Part shown: positions 24,034 through 35,220 of the stretch, piece after piece
How positions within the stretch are numbered: the stretch's first letter is position 1
How the letters are laid out: every line of letters starts with the position of its first letter
NCBI RefSeq assembly: GCF_000512585.2
Contig: NC_089247.1
Location: 682,001 to 746,000, forward strand
Source: Kwoniella bestiolae CBS 10118
Taxonomy: Eukaryota > Basidiomycota > Tremellomycetes > Tremellales > Cryptococcaceae
Length of the DNA stretch: 64,000 nucleotides
Direction of reading: 5' to 3'
Notes under the pieces: generated by a model
What the model saw: the letters and a program-made list of their open reading frames with translations, nothing else
Told to the model about the DNA's origin: nothing
The model's database searches: none
Made by a program: the position numbers and the translations under genes

Positions 24034-24465
24034 TTCCGAAGGCACACGATCTACAGGTAGAATGGTTCTGCAGTATGTAGGAATAGGTCAATACAGTCTT
24101 CAGCTAGTTAATTGCAACCTGGTGGTTGTCTGTTTCGTCGGAAATGTTTGTTTTGATGATTTGCTTGAAAGGGATCAAGCATTTTTTGATACGGGATGTC
24201 TGCGTGTTGATTTTCATTCTGTTTGGTCTTTCTATTACCACTCCTTCTTTATATCTATTTAATACAATCTTCACCCGCGATGCCTTTCAATCCGTATTCC
24301 GGTATTCCTTTTCTGTCGAGTTCCAATCTGAATATTGTATAATGAATAATAAATGATGCAACTGGGTAATTATGGACGATTCTGAATGATCTAGATCTGA
24401 AAGGAATCGCGATCTGTGATAGGTAGATCGTTACGTGCATGTCACACTATAATGCATCATCACCT
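24034..24465. other. Convergent intergenic, LSB5-like / COQ6
   Basis: Shared 3' region of two convergent genes. T-rich sequence on the plus side includes TGTATAATGAATAATAAATG near 24335-24355, which could contribute to 3'-end formation. No gene seen. Confidence 0.45.
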
Positions 24466-26989
24466 TTACTTCCTTTCCAATATCCCTACCGCCCTCGTCA
24501 TCCCCTCCCTTACCACCCCCATCCCCACCTGCCCCACCATCCGTCCAACACCCTTGAGTGTGAACCACCCCTCGACCCCACTCGCAGCACCCATCTGCCA
24601 CCCATCCAACCTCCCCATCTCCTCATTCGCGTCACTCCTTCCAAATTCTCTCGTACTTTCCTCTCGTCTAGGTCGCGAGACTCCATCAGAACTGACGGTA
24701 GGTTGAGCCCCTGCACCTCCCATTAAGATCTTCTTCAACGGACCAATCTCATTGATCATTTCCAGTCCCGTGCCCCTCACCCAATTTACCAACCCATTTC
24801 TCGCTCTGAATATATAATGCAATTTGTCCGTCGTACTTAATATAAGGTGATTGAGGGGGTATCGTTCTCTCGGATAATCCGCCAAACTAGTTATACTTCC
24901 CATATCCCCACCTAGTTTTCTTGCATTTTCCAGGACCTGCGCCAGGCAACGTACATCGGCTAATCCCTGGTTGAGCCCCTGGCCTGCTAGGGGGTGGATC
25001 GTATGTGCCGCATCACCTACCAAGGCTGTGCGTTTACCAAGGTACTCGTTCGCGTGAGAGAGACGAAGAGGGAAGGAAGCGACGGACGGGGGATGGATAG
25101 ATGAAATGGTGGGAGGTAAGATCGGTTGGTCAGTCTCCCCCTCTGCCTGTGGAATAGGTAGAGATGATAGGAGGTCGTGGATTTGTGATACAGTGAGCGG
25201 ATGACCAAGTTGGTCGGATCGTATCATCTCATCTGTCAATGCGGTGAGCGTGGATTCGGGAAGGGTGTATCCGCAATTTATCATTATCGTTAATGCCTCG
25301 GGAGATAATTTCTTCAATGCCGCTGCGTGGGGTGGGAGGGTGGACCAAACCATCGTTGATGCCTCTGAAGTCAATGGGAGGAATGCGATGGGTCCGGTGG
25401 GGAGGAAACGTTGGAATGCCGTTGTATTTGGGTAGAGGGGGGATGGGGGATGGTTCAGAGTTGCCACGACCGCGTGGGTTTGGTAGGCGTGGCCGTAGGT
25501 TTCGATCTTGGAGAAGAGCCTGACGGGGGAGTTGGGGCCATCTGCGCCGACCTGAAGTAGAGAAGATGAATCAAAATCGAATCAGTTTTTTCTCCTACTC
25601 TCGAGATGAAGGTATCTGAGCTCTCGTCTGGTGCTCGAAGTCACGGTATTCGGTGGGATGGTGCACGTTCAGACATCTCCTTTACCAATCAACGGATGAT
25701 GCGGAAGTGCTTGTAAAGCCAATCGCTTACGAAAAGATCACAATCGTTTTGTCTGAAGAGGTAATATAACTCACCACCAAACCCCCCTTGACCCACTCTT
25801 CCTCCCCAACCCTCAACCCAACCCACCTCTCCCCCTCGCCCAACCTCATCTCCTGTACCCTTGTACCCTCCTTGATATCCACTACGCCCTTCCCCACCTC
25901 CTCTATACGTCGTAGTAGTGCGCGTTGGAGGTTCATGTTCTCCGTCATGCGCGCCATGGGGTGTCCGAGAGGGGGGAAGTGGATTGTGGGGAATGAGTTG
26001 GGGGAGGGGTTGGCCCAGATCTAATGGTCACGAGGCTGTAAGCTTTGCGTTCTATGATTGGAAGGGGCGTATCTGTCCATGTTCTTTAAGAAAGTGAGAG
26101 CACGAGACCACACATATAAGGAGTCTGACATTGTGAGATAGGAACAGAAGGACAGATGACTCACAACCATCTCTTCGACGGGACATGATCTACTCTCCTC
26201 AATATGTTTCCACACACCTATACCTGATGATTGGAACAGTATCAGTTTTGCATCTCAAGCAGGTGATGCACCCGTCCATTGTAGAGCATGCACGGATCAC
26301 ACGGGAGCTGTCATTGATTCGTGAATCAAAGAAGCAAAGAATAGCAGACATGTACTCCGACTCACTCTCCAACCACGATATATTCTCCCACGTCAAACTA
26401 CTTATCCTATTCTCCCATTCGCCCTTCCCAGTCCAATTCCGTGTTTTATCCAATGACGAACCTTCCAATAGCAGGATACGGGTGGTGGACGATATGGTAG
26501 GTTGGGATACTGTATGACAGCGATGTAAATGTAGTCAGTCAATTGTGTTCCACCAGCCGACTGTCACATCCAGAGAGAATGTATTTCTTTCATATAGTGC
26601 AATATACTCCAATCGCAATGATAGTCTCCGGGCTGTGTGTCGTGGTGGAACAACCACTCACACAATGCACAAGCAAATGCCAACCCTGCGTTCGCCCCTC
26701 CAATAATCACTATATCATAACTATTCTCATCGCTTATTTCAGGTATAGGCGTCAACGGTTCAGAAGCAGCGGAGGAAGAATGAGTTCTCGCTCCTCCAAT
26801 ATCTAACCTAGACCTGTGGGTCACCCTGAGTGATGAGGAGGTACGTGTACTTGAGCGGATAGGAGTCGAGACAGAGTGCATCGAAGAGCGTGAGGTCAAA
26901 GTTGAAGCGGCATAAATCGATCGGGCGGACACAGACGAGCTTCGCGCTGATGCTCGGGGCAGAGCGAGGAGAGATGTACTGGCTCTCAT
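24466..26989 (-). CDS. COQ6: Ubiquinone biosynthesis monooxygenase Coq6
   Basis: Flavin-dependent C5 hydroxylase of the coenzyme Q ring, on the matrix side of the inner mitochondrial membrane. Minus-strand exons: 26989-26662, 26509-26366, 26217-26165, 26020-25775, 25551-24466, giving 618 residues. The N-terminus is rich in R/S/A and lacks acidic residues (MRASTSLLALPRASARSSSV), a presequence. The FAD dinucleotide-binding motif is YDIVIIGGANAGLAFA near residue 90. The VGADGPNSPVR segment opens the fifth exon. The second FAD motif LVGDAAHTIHPLAGQGLNQG lies about 150 residues into the C-terminal exon. It is longer than yeast Coq6 (479), mainly in the presequence and C-terminus. GGANAG replaces the usual GGGxVG in the first glycine motif, a modest deviation. 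Confidence 0.93.
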
Positions 26990-27765
26990 CTTGACTTGAG
27001 GTGGATGTCGAGGTGGACTTGTCGCCTGGTGAAGTGATGGTATATCGATAGAGAAGGTATAACAAGGTAGATTGAAGAAATGAACTGACTTTTGAAAATC
27101 TCGAAGTGCATCTCGAAGTTGATCTTATCATCGGAGAGATCCGCGAAAACCATCACATTCTCGAACATCTCCACCAGTCCACCAGTCCACCAGTCCAGCA
27201 GCCAGCTAGGTATAGATAGATCGATCACGCAGCGTTCAGATGATAATGCATATAATATACCCAGCTATATGATCAACCTTCCAACTTCGATTCTGTTATC
27301 TCAGGCACAATGAATGTCGGAATGTAAGATATCTGGGGAAAAAGGGGAAGAGACGTGGGAAATGTATGTTACAGAAAAAAGAGAGTAGGAACTGTATAAC
27401 AAGGGAGCTCATGTATTCTTTACTGCTGGAAAAGGGTATATAATGAGGGTAAGGAGTAAACGAGATGGCATAATCGGGTATTCAGATCCATAGTCATTAA
27501 TGAGAAAGAGAAAAGAAGGGAGCAGAACGTAGAACAGTGGAAAGGGAGAATTGACTATTGATTACAGAGATGTTAATCTTTCTGTGTGCTTCATGACAAT
27601 TCCCCTTAGATTAGGTTGTTGGGTATCTGGGGAAATCATACCGATTGAAGTGTACTGTATTCTTCGACTTATTGTTGATTGTCGAATATTAGTTGTTGAT
27701 TTGTTGTACAGCGATAAGGCGATAGGAGTGGAAAATGCTGGTCACTTCACTTCATCGTAATCGCT
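26990..27765. other. Intergenic, COQ6 promoter side and PSR1-like 3' side
   Basis: Contains three tandem copies of CCACCAGT at 27171-27194, about 180 nt upstream of the COQ6 start. The rest is AT-rich with no conserved ORF. Confidence 0.45.
27171..27194. repeat. Three tandem copies of an 8-bp unit (CCACCAGT)
   Basis: Perfect 8-bp unit repeated three times, followed by a degenerate CCAGCAG. It sits in the COQ6 upstream region and may be a length-variable tract. Confidence 0.7.
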
Positions 27766-30022
27766 CTAGTTCATCCTGCCATCTAATACCCCTCTTATAT
27801 CGTCTACTGTGGCCAAATCAGTCAAGAAAGGACACAAATCCGTCAACTCGGTATCGTGAGGATCGTTGAACCACGTTGAGACTGGTACAGCGTTGTTGGG
27901 GTGGAAGATGTACGATGCGGGGGAGTTATCAATAATAATGGATGTTTCGATGGATCGACCGAGTTGGGATAGATCCTAGATGTACGATCACAATTCAGTA
28001 AATATTCAATGTACGCGGGTGACTTGTCAAGGTAAAAAGGTTGACATACCTTGACGTAGTTGCCTTTATGGTTGTAGCAACTTTCTCTAAACAATCGATG
28101 GGTGACTACCCGGTGGATATCAAGCATGTCTAATACTGGGTCGGCGTACTAGGTACATACGCAATTGATAAGCTGAACAATCCTCAGCTCTAACAGTTGA
28201 AGGCTAGCCTACCTTGGATAACGAAGCGGTGAACACTACAATCTCATATATCTTACCCATCTCTTTCAAGAAGTGATCTACACCTGGTCGCTTGATGACG
28301 TATACATTATGAATTTGGGATTCGATCTCGACCGGGACGATATAGTCGGCAGAGGGGAGGGACTGAAGACAAACGGAATTTGTCAGCTTGATATGGAAGA
28401 ATTCAGAATGTACGGCTGACCTTGAAACTACTATGTAACAGCGTCTCATCCAAGTCTAGCACCAAACATTTCCTACCATGGTGTTCTTTCAGGATAGGAG
28501 GCAGGAGGGGTTGAGGTTGACCATTCTATCACAACCAGATATCTCATCAGCTTTCCGTCTGACTTAACCCATTACTGTGCGACGGAAAGTTGCACATGTT
28601 GCACACGTCGTACTCACCTCATCTAAGGGAATACCCATACCACCCTGTTCGATCAACCTATCCTCCTCATCCTCATATTCATCCTCCAGCCCATACTCAT
28701 CTACCCCCTCATCGTGAGCTGCACCAGCACCACTACTCTCATCTTGGATATCCGAGTTACTTATATCCGTGTACCCCCCGCTGGTCTCCGTGCGATCTTG
28801 CTCGGCCGAAGTGGACGGTGCGGCGTTGTCAGAGTCTCGCCGTTGGGGTTGTGTGTGGGATCGGGTAGGGGTGCCAAGTAGAGATGAGCCTCCTCCAGGT
28901 GCTTGGACAGCTGAGGAAGTTACACCTGCGGTCTGCACGCAGGAATATCAAATATCAGCTCACATCTATGACATGAAGACCAATTAATCAATGGTGCAGA
29001 GGGGAAGATGGACGCACCTCTTCATCAGGGAGAGTATGAGGTTCAGCAGGAGCGACTACAATCTCCTCATTTGGCTTTACGCTCTTATCCCCCTCTCCTA
29101 CATTCTGATCAACCAACGTTGTCCCAGTCGTAGCGGTAGGTTCGACCTGGTGGCCCAAGCTTTCCTTCTTCGCACCAGCAACCTCACCAACCCCCTTATC
29201 TTTAGTCACAGTAGGCTCAGCAGTTTTAGCATTCGAGGTGGTCACAGATGTATTAGGTTTCTGTGTAGTTTGCTGTTGATGTTTGGGTTTCTCCTCAAAT
29301 TCATCCGCGGACAAACATCCAAGCGCAAGTAAGAACCCGGCCAGACCCTTTCTTTTCTTCTTCTTCTTCTGGGTCGATGGGGAGGACGTCGTAGCTGCAG
29401 GTTTGAAGGATGAGGATGCGGACGGCAGGGTTGTGGGAGGTGACTTGTTGGTATTGCTTGGCGTGGTAGTGGAAGGTTCTTTCTCCTTTGATGTCATTGG
29501 TACTGCCTTTGATGGGTTAGAAGTTGAATTGGAGGTGGAATTGGATTTAGATAATTTCCTCGTCAAATTAGACAAAGCACCACCGTTCGTGCTCTGACTG
29601 GGCTCTCCTCCTCCCGTCGATGTCGCTGCTGCTGGGGATGTCGAGTCCGCCATATTGGGTGTAGTAGATGATTTGGGCTGTTGGGATAGTAAAGCAGTTT
29701 CTGAATCTGTAGGTTGATTTCCCTTCTCTCCAATCATCTCCGTATCGACGTTATCCCTGTGCTGCTGCTCTACGGTCTCTTCTTGTGTGGTTGTAGGAGA
29801 TGCAGGAGTGAGGGTCAATGAAGGTGGTGAAGGTGAGATTGGATTACCAAGCGTAGGTTGTTGAGCTTGAGGATGCACTGACCCGGTTGAATCAACGTTG
29901 TGTTCGTTGTTGTTTTCGATTTGGGTCTCAGACTGAGATGGTATGTTTGACTCTGACGCGGGATGGGGATTAGGATTACTGTTCGATATGGGTAAATTAC
30001 TTCTATCGCTCGTTGATGCCAT
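27766..30022 (-). CDS. PSR1: PSR1-like HAD/CTD-type phosphatase
   Basis: Serine/threonine phosphatase of the NLI-interacting-factor (FCP1/SCP) family. Yeast Psr1/Psr2 act at the plasma membrane in sodium and general stress responses. Six minus-strand exons: 30022-29018, 28932-28618, 28525-28421, 28362-28213, 28148-28050, 27975-27766, giving 627 residues; all five introns are phase 0. The catalytic motif LVLDLDETLLHSSFK (DLDET) ends the third exon. Then come VIKRPGVDHFLKEM, EIVVFTASLSK and IIIDNSPASYIFHPNNAVPV, all hallmark HAD elements. The first 430 residues are low-complexity, with a KKKKKRKGLAGFLLALGC segment around residue 220. No N-terminal Cys pair for palmitoylation is present, unlike yeast Psr1. 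Phosphatase identity is secure; the Psr1 name is by family similarity. Confidence 0.9.
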
Positions 30023-31064
30023 GTCAAGTGTATACCCTTTTCTAGAAGAGGATGTATAAGGAAGGGCTACTGTTGATTAAATGGATGCAAGTTGAATGAT
30101 AGAGTAGGAGAGGATGGTGCGTGTTTGTGTGATTAGAGCAGAGTAGTGAGGTGTTTTGAATTGGCAGGTCAAGCAAAGGTAAACCCGTGTGTGTGCTCGC
30201 TGGTGCTATATGCGGTAAATAACCTTTGTCGCGTGTAGATGTGTTTGCCCTTTTCCTAATGTTCATTACAAACCAATCCTGCATTTGTTGACACTTTTCT
30301 AATTGACACTACGGGATCTATCGAGCCCTTTTTCTCCTGAATACCACTTGGTGCGTATTTTTCTGCTTTTTCATGAGATGCCAGTACCACCATCTCGTCA
30401 TCTCACTCACTTGACGACCACCCTGTTCCTTCCGTCCATCCAACTACTGCATGAATCGACCTCCGCCGTGTCGCTCATACCCGTTACATTACATGGACCC
30501 ATTCAACTCGTTGTTCCTGGCAGGGTATCAACAACAACCACAGGAGTTTGCAACCTCTGTAAAATTCCCTAATTTAGTACAAACGAGCATGTGGCAATTA
30601 TCAAATTATCACGTATGTGGCAGATAATTTCCCTTGTTCCTACCATGTCATCATCTGCAATGGTCGAGGCTTTCTTTCTACTTTGCTTGACCCCGACAAA
30701 TCGCTCTAGACATTTGCTGCAAAAACTACTCCTTCTAATTATTCTAATTAGAGCCTCACCAACCGCATTATCAGAGAATGACATTCAACGTACTGACACG
30801 CCGTTCTGCGTCTTTGTTCGTCGCATTTCACCACAGTGTCGAACGAAGCCTCGTGAGGTGGTGAGGATGCTATTCTTGGGTCGGACATATGTGGACCCAC
30901 CGTATATCCAGCTGCGCCCAAGTACCCACAAAAACAAATCCACCTATCTCTCGCCACTCGTTCGCTACTCTACACCTCTTCTTTTGTCTCGGAACTCCCC
31001 ACACCTTTTCTTCATCTATACTCATCGATATGAAACAAAGTTAGTGCTGTAGCGTGCGTTCGAC
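30023..31064. other. Intergenic upstream of PSR1-like gene
   Basis: Promoter and leader of the minus-strand phosphatase gene. A 153-codon plus-strand ORF (30591-31052) has no splice logic or motif and is not supported. Confidence 0.45.
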
Positions 31065-31358
31065 ATGCCCGAGAATACCAATGATCAAAAGCCCTTTTCA
31101 AACGGGGGTTCCAATTCACCCCCGTGGCAATCTCATTTCACATCGGTAGAATATACCATTCTATAATCGCTATCTGCAGACCCGTCGATAGCTGTTCCTG
31201 AAAGAGAGCCGGATCGTTCCATTGTCTTGAGTAAGGCATCAATAGCCCAGATGAAAGACGTCTTCAAGTATCATGGGGCGGAAAAAGATTTCCAAGAGAA
31301 GTACAAATCCATTCCACCCGACGAAAACGAATTTCAGACGGACAGAATTCTTCCTTAG
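31065..31358 (+). CDS. Small hypothetical protein (tentative two-exon model)
   Basis: Not recognised. A phase-consistent model joins 31065-31107 to 31180-31358 through a 72-nt intron, a normal size for this genome, and gives 73 residues. The charged C-terminal half contains VFKYHGAEKDFQEKYKS. The donor (GTTCCA) is weak. The other nearby donor (GTAGAA at about 31145) would put a stop straight after the junction. The locus could therefore be degenerate. It lies just upstream of the frameshifted coding stretch at 31592-32015. Confidence 0.3.
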
Positions 31359-31591
31359 GTGAATGGGAAGCGGATATATCCAAGAGATCTCAAATTTTGA
31401 AGGACAACGTTCCCATACATGTACGGACGTTGTTTCCCAACTGAGACTATGGCGTCCAACAATCATAAGAAGAATGTCACAGGTCAACATCACAACAGTT
31501 GGTTGATTACGATACATGCCATCACTGCCACTTGCTTTTTTTGGCTGTAGCTCATCAATCGAACCAACAACAATATACCTGAAGCAACGAT

Positions 31592-32015
31592 ATGTCTAAT
31601 TCTCATCATTCACTAAACTCTTCGGCTACACCTCTGAAGGATATCTCTGATATCGCTTTGAGCGGAATTGGAAGCGAAGTGGCAACCTTGGACCGCCAAA
31701 TATCCGAGTCGTGCCACTTTGGACCGCCAAATATCCGAGTCGTCGAGGGAATTGCAAGAATTGGCGGCTGACATGACTACGGCGAGATGTGAACTGGAGA
31801 CGTCGCAAGACACCAGCCAAGAGGTATCGGACCAAATTCCCGCCATAGCTGTTCCGCAGTCCAGAGAGATGTCATGCGTAAGCGAGAATAAGAAGGTGTG
31901 GTTCGATCGCAAGCGATTCGAATCTTGGAGAGAGGAATCATCCAAATTCCGAGCGTCCACAGCAGGATATCAACACGCCGCGGAAAACCCCGATACCAAG
32001 GATGATAAAACTTAG
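31592..32015 (+). pseudogene. Coiled-coil ORF disrupted by a 31-bp tandem duplication
   Basis: From the ATG at 31592 the frame reads MSNSHHSLNSSATPLKDISD and on to TLDRQISES, then shifts and stops at about 31771. A perfect 25-bp block occurs twice, at 31688-31712 and 31719-31743, so the duplication period is 31 bp and not a multiple of three. Downstream of the second copy a different frame stays open to 32015, with coiled-coil-like SRELQELAADMTTARCELET. Both copies encode the same TLDRQISES text in their respective frames, which points to a recent duplication inside one continuous coding region of roughly 130 codons. An alternative 115-residue ORF from 31668 spans both copies. Family not recognised. 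An assembly or sequencing artefact is possible. Confidence 0.5.
31688..31743. repeat. 31-bp-period tandem duplication (25 bp identical)
   Basis: TTGGACCGCCAAATATCCGA followed by GTCGT is present at 31688-31712 and again at 31719-31743 with no mismatch. It breaks the reading frame of the surrounding ORF. Confidence 0.9.
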
Positions 32016-32471
32016 ATGCCAAGGGTCTTATGAAATGTGGATGTGATCGCTTCCGGATGTGGAGCATTTATATCGTTCGCATTGGTATATCATGCATTTG
32101 TGAAGTTGTTCCTGCAATCTTGCTTTCATACCCAATGATAATGATTAACGTCAGTCACCCCCAACCCCCCCTCTTCTTTTTTATGTACAGCGTCATTTTC
32201 ACTGTAGAAATTGTCATCTTTCAGTATGTCATCCCAGCTGTAAAGCTTAACCTATATACAGTCTCTACATACCGTTGAAGCTCCAATGCAGGTTGAGAAG
32301 TGCAATAGTGCAGAATCGATGACTGGGGATTTCCCCCAGCCAGAAAAACTGTGAACGCTGATAGTGCAGCACTTAGCCCCCATGCATACATCTGAAGCTT
32401 GAGGGGACTATATGGACCATGTACCTCTTACAACACTATATCTCAGCGTTATAGCAACAATCGTGCATGAG
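32016..32471. other. Intergenic, 3' side of GNAT gene
   Basis: No conserved ORF. Some of this sequence could belong to an additional 3' exon of the minus-strand GNAT gene, whose end is uncertain. Confidence 0.35.
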
Positions 32472-33370
32472 CTACTGTACAGATGTGGCAAGTTTGCAAT
32501 ATCTACGCTCAGGACGACTTACAGCATTAGGGGAGACGGTGATGAGCGCCACACATGTATTATCCTCTTTAGCCAGCCCCTCAAGTTTCTTCAGAATGGC
32601 AGAAGCCAGACCTTGTCTCTGGAATGATGGGTGGGTAGCGATCCCCTGGACATAGTACGAGGCAACCGCCCCACCAGGAATGGATGTACCTGACTTGGCT
32701 TGAAGGGGGCCGAACTGGAAGTATTACCACGTCAGATCACAGAGCGGAGCCAGTCGAGCTGAATCACTGTTCGATGTACTCACCGTATTGTTCATCCAAC
32801 TTTTAACCTCTTCGTTGAGAGGTTCAAAAGCCCTTTGCTGGAAGACTTTCTTCTCTTCTCTACATGCAAAAATGCCCAGATTCATCAGCTTCAACCCCTC
32901 CTTCAGATCGGAGCGCCGATATTGGAACTTACGTGTCCCACAACTTCTTGCCTGGCTGTGCTACGGTCGCCACACAACCTATCTCACCATATACCATGGC
33001 TACCCAGACTTGACAGTCGATAAATGCAGCTTCGAGCTTGGAAAGATGGAATCGTTGGTGCATTGAGAGGTCTGTACCGCAGTGGCGGAGATGTAATGGA
33101 TCTAATGTACAGCATGCAGACGTTGAGCGTTCATTCTTGGATGGTTTCTCATCCCAACGGGGTGATGCTGGCATAATCACAGCTGGGCAGCAAAAGAAGG
33201 GAGAAAACGGACTCACCATCTTTGAACGCTTCGGTGAAAACATCGAGACATCTTGCTCTCTCTCCGACTGTACGTTGACATAAGCATACAAGCTGCGGTT
33301 AATGCTGTGAACCAAACTTACCTGTAGGCCTCACTAGTAACTTTACTTCGACTATTTGAGCGCTCATCAT
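32472..33370 (-). CDS. GNAT-family N-acetyltransferase
   Basis: Transfers an acetyl group from acetyl-CoA to an unknown amine. Minus-strand exons: 33370-33322, 33267-33217, 33101-32933, 32859-32784, 32714-32472, giving 195 residues in the read-through model. The acetyl-CoA-binding motif A is clear: VQGIATHPSFQRQGLASAIL, i.e. the beta4 strand followed by QRQGLA. The N-terminus VKLLVRPTVGERARCLDVF is a typical GNAT opening. The 3' end is uncertain. A donor-like GTAAGT follows SPNA at about 32520. Splicing there to the next acceptor would give an immediate stop, while reading through adds 16 residues. Either way the usual C-terminal FYxxxGF element is missing or lies in an unidentified exon. Substrate cannot be predicted. 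Confidence 0.75.
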
Positions 33371-34100
33371 CCAAATGTATCGATTGAATGTTCCAAGTAT
33401 TGATCACAGCTGTACAATGACTTGTCTGTTGCGGCATAGATAAACATGTAAAAAGAACTCAAGACTCAAACCACAGCAACCATGGTTAGCCCGAGTCGAT
33501 CGCCTCGATGGAAAATCCTTTCATCATTTCCTATACACATTTCTTCCATTCACCGCATGGAGAACCCACGATGATCCTTTGATGATTGCTCTGAAGAAGT
33601 ACAACAGACCATTGCTGCCAAGATCGATCAGGGAAGCGATCACTCTTCAACGACAGTCACTGACCCGTGTGACAGGAGGATACTAGAGCATTTATATGTG
33701 ACGGTCCGTTCATTGATCCTTTCACTGATATTGCCACCTTCCTCTGACATGACATGTCATATCTGGCACTAAAACGTGAATGAAGTTACGATATCGGAAG
33801 TTCTTTTGATCGGCGTTGGTGTGATGACGCGCGGATGGCTTGTGTTAGTGTTTGATGTCACATCGCTTGGGGTACTAGCCTGTTAGCTCATTTCGACTCG
33901 ATAGAAGGATAAGAACTCGGTCCTGTTCTACCCCTCTGCCCGAATGATCCCATATAATAGCACATACAGTGTCTTATAATTCGACGCAGCCAGTAAGCTC
34001 ACTCACTATCTCACAACTATACTAGCGCTGAGCTGATAAATTGCACACACGACCGTAGTTTCCTTACACAGATATCACCTCTGATATATCATATCGCATC
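33371..34100. other. Intergenic, GNAT promoter side
   Basis: Upstream of the GNAT gene (minus) and of the small candidate gene at 34101 (plus). No ORF, RNA or long repeat recognised. Confidence 0.4.
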
Positions 34101-34433
34101 ATGCCCTCATCCGGTTGGACCACACTCACTCACTCACTCAACCAATCCCTCTATCACCAAGTCGAAGAGCAGTAAGAAAAGAGTTTCACGCAAGACTAAC
34201 TCTCGGATCGCACCAGTAAGTCCTCATTCACTGCCGCCACGCTATAATGAATGCAATGTCGCGGTTGTCGACCCTACTAATGATACTCGCAGAAAACCAC
34301 AGGGACGATGTCAAGTCTTTACGCGGAACTGCAAGCGGAGCGTGAAAGAGGTCAAACTCTTGACTCCCGGATTGCACGACTTCAGTATGTATTGGCAAGG
34401 CTGCAAGCATCCCAAGGTACATCGGCCTCTTAG
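34101..34433 (+). CDS. Small coiled-coil hypothetical, start unresolved
   Basis: Not recognised. The last exon, 34293-34433, encodes a heptad-like helix (SSLYAELQAERERGQTLDSR, then IARLQYVLARLQASQ). It joins in phase to an upstream open frame ending at 34215 that contains the basic segment KSKSSKKRVSRKTNSR. The only ATG upstream (34101) is out of frame with this segment by one base. A CACT microsatellite (four units, 34123-34138) lies in between, and loss of one unit would restore the frame. Either the start lies in a further 5' exon, or the allele is frameshifted. An internal ATG at 34308 would leave only 41 residues. Confidence 0.3.
34123..34140. repeat. CACT tetranucleotide microsatellite
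   Basis: Four perfect CACT units followed by CA, between a candidate start codon and the open frame of a small basic/coiled-coil ORF. One unit more or less changes the frame. Confidence 0.75.
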
Positions 34434-34806
34434 ATGAGGCGGCTCTCTTTGAGAGGGTTTAGTAATGTTCCTTCAGATGAGATGCTTGTCCAAGGGTCAA
34501 GAGAGATTGGTCGTGATCCCTGGATCCAGTAAATAAGCATTAGGTCCATATGCCGTTCTGTTCAGCTCATGAGAGATGTAAGGATTGTCATGTCCTTCTG
34601 TCAGCCGATCAGATATCTCACGCAATCAGCCGACCCATCAGATTGAGCCCTTCCCCCTTCCTTCTTAAACTCCAAATCCTGCCCAACCACTATAGTCTTG
34701 TTCCCGTATCCGAGGTAATCATACTAGTACATGTCTGGGCTATCCCACGATGAAGGCCTTTCCAGATCTTATACAAGCTATCTCCATCTATGCATCCTTG
34801 CCTGAC
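34434..34806. other. Convergent intergenic before NDUFB3-like gene
   Basis: About 370 nt between the small plus-strand candidate and the minus-strand NDUFB3-like gene. No feature recognised. Confidence 0.4.
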
Positions 34807-35220
34807 CTAATGAGAGATCGTGTGTCCACCATGTTCATGAGCGGGTTTTGAAGCGAAGTAGTCGTCGTAGATTACGTAGGCGGTGAATGCTACTATGGCT
34901 GTACCTAATCCTGGGAACATGCTCCTATGATATTTGAAAAATGGTCAATCAGCAGGGTTCTCAAAGATATCTTCGTGCAATAGACTTAATCAAGTGGTGG
35001 GAGCATGAAACGCTGAGATCGATAGTCCGGCAATCAATGTTAATTTGAACATCGTCTCAACTTCTGAATTCCCTCATAGCTCCTTGCGGCTGATTATATG
35101 GCTAATCCGTTGTTAAGAGAGGAGATGCACTCACCTGAACATCGCTCGGTTGCTAAATATAGGTGACTTCCTCCATGCTTCTCTGGCAGCCCATGGATCA
35201 CGGTATTGAGGACCTGGCAT
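34807..35220 (-). CDS. NADH:ubiquinone oxidoreductase B12/NDUFB3-like subunit
   Basis: Small single-pass accessory subunit of respiratory complex I in the inner mitochondrial membrane. Two minus-strand exons, 35220-35135 and 34921-34807, give 66 residues. The family signature is YRDPWAAREAWRKSPIF, then MFRSMFPGLG, then one hydrophobic helix (TAIVAFTAYVIYDDYF). The tail contains HEHGG. The ATG comes immediately after an AG, so an upstream non-coding exon ending near 35298 (donor GTACGTCTCG) is likely. The intron between the two coding exons is 213 nt, long for this window. Length agrees with fungal homologues (about 65-90). Confidence 0.85.

Noticed and set aside
24416..24726. Plus-strand proline-rich ORFs opposite COQ6
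   Set aside because: Shadow frames of the COQ6 3' coding exon.
29283..29597. Plus-strand ORF opposite the PSR1-like N-terminus
   Set aside because: Antisense shadow of a low-complexity coding region.
30591..31052. 153-codon ORF upstream of the PSR1-like gene
   Set aside because: Random-looking residues in the promoter region; no supporting signals.
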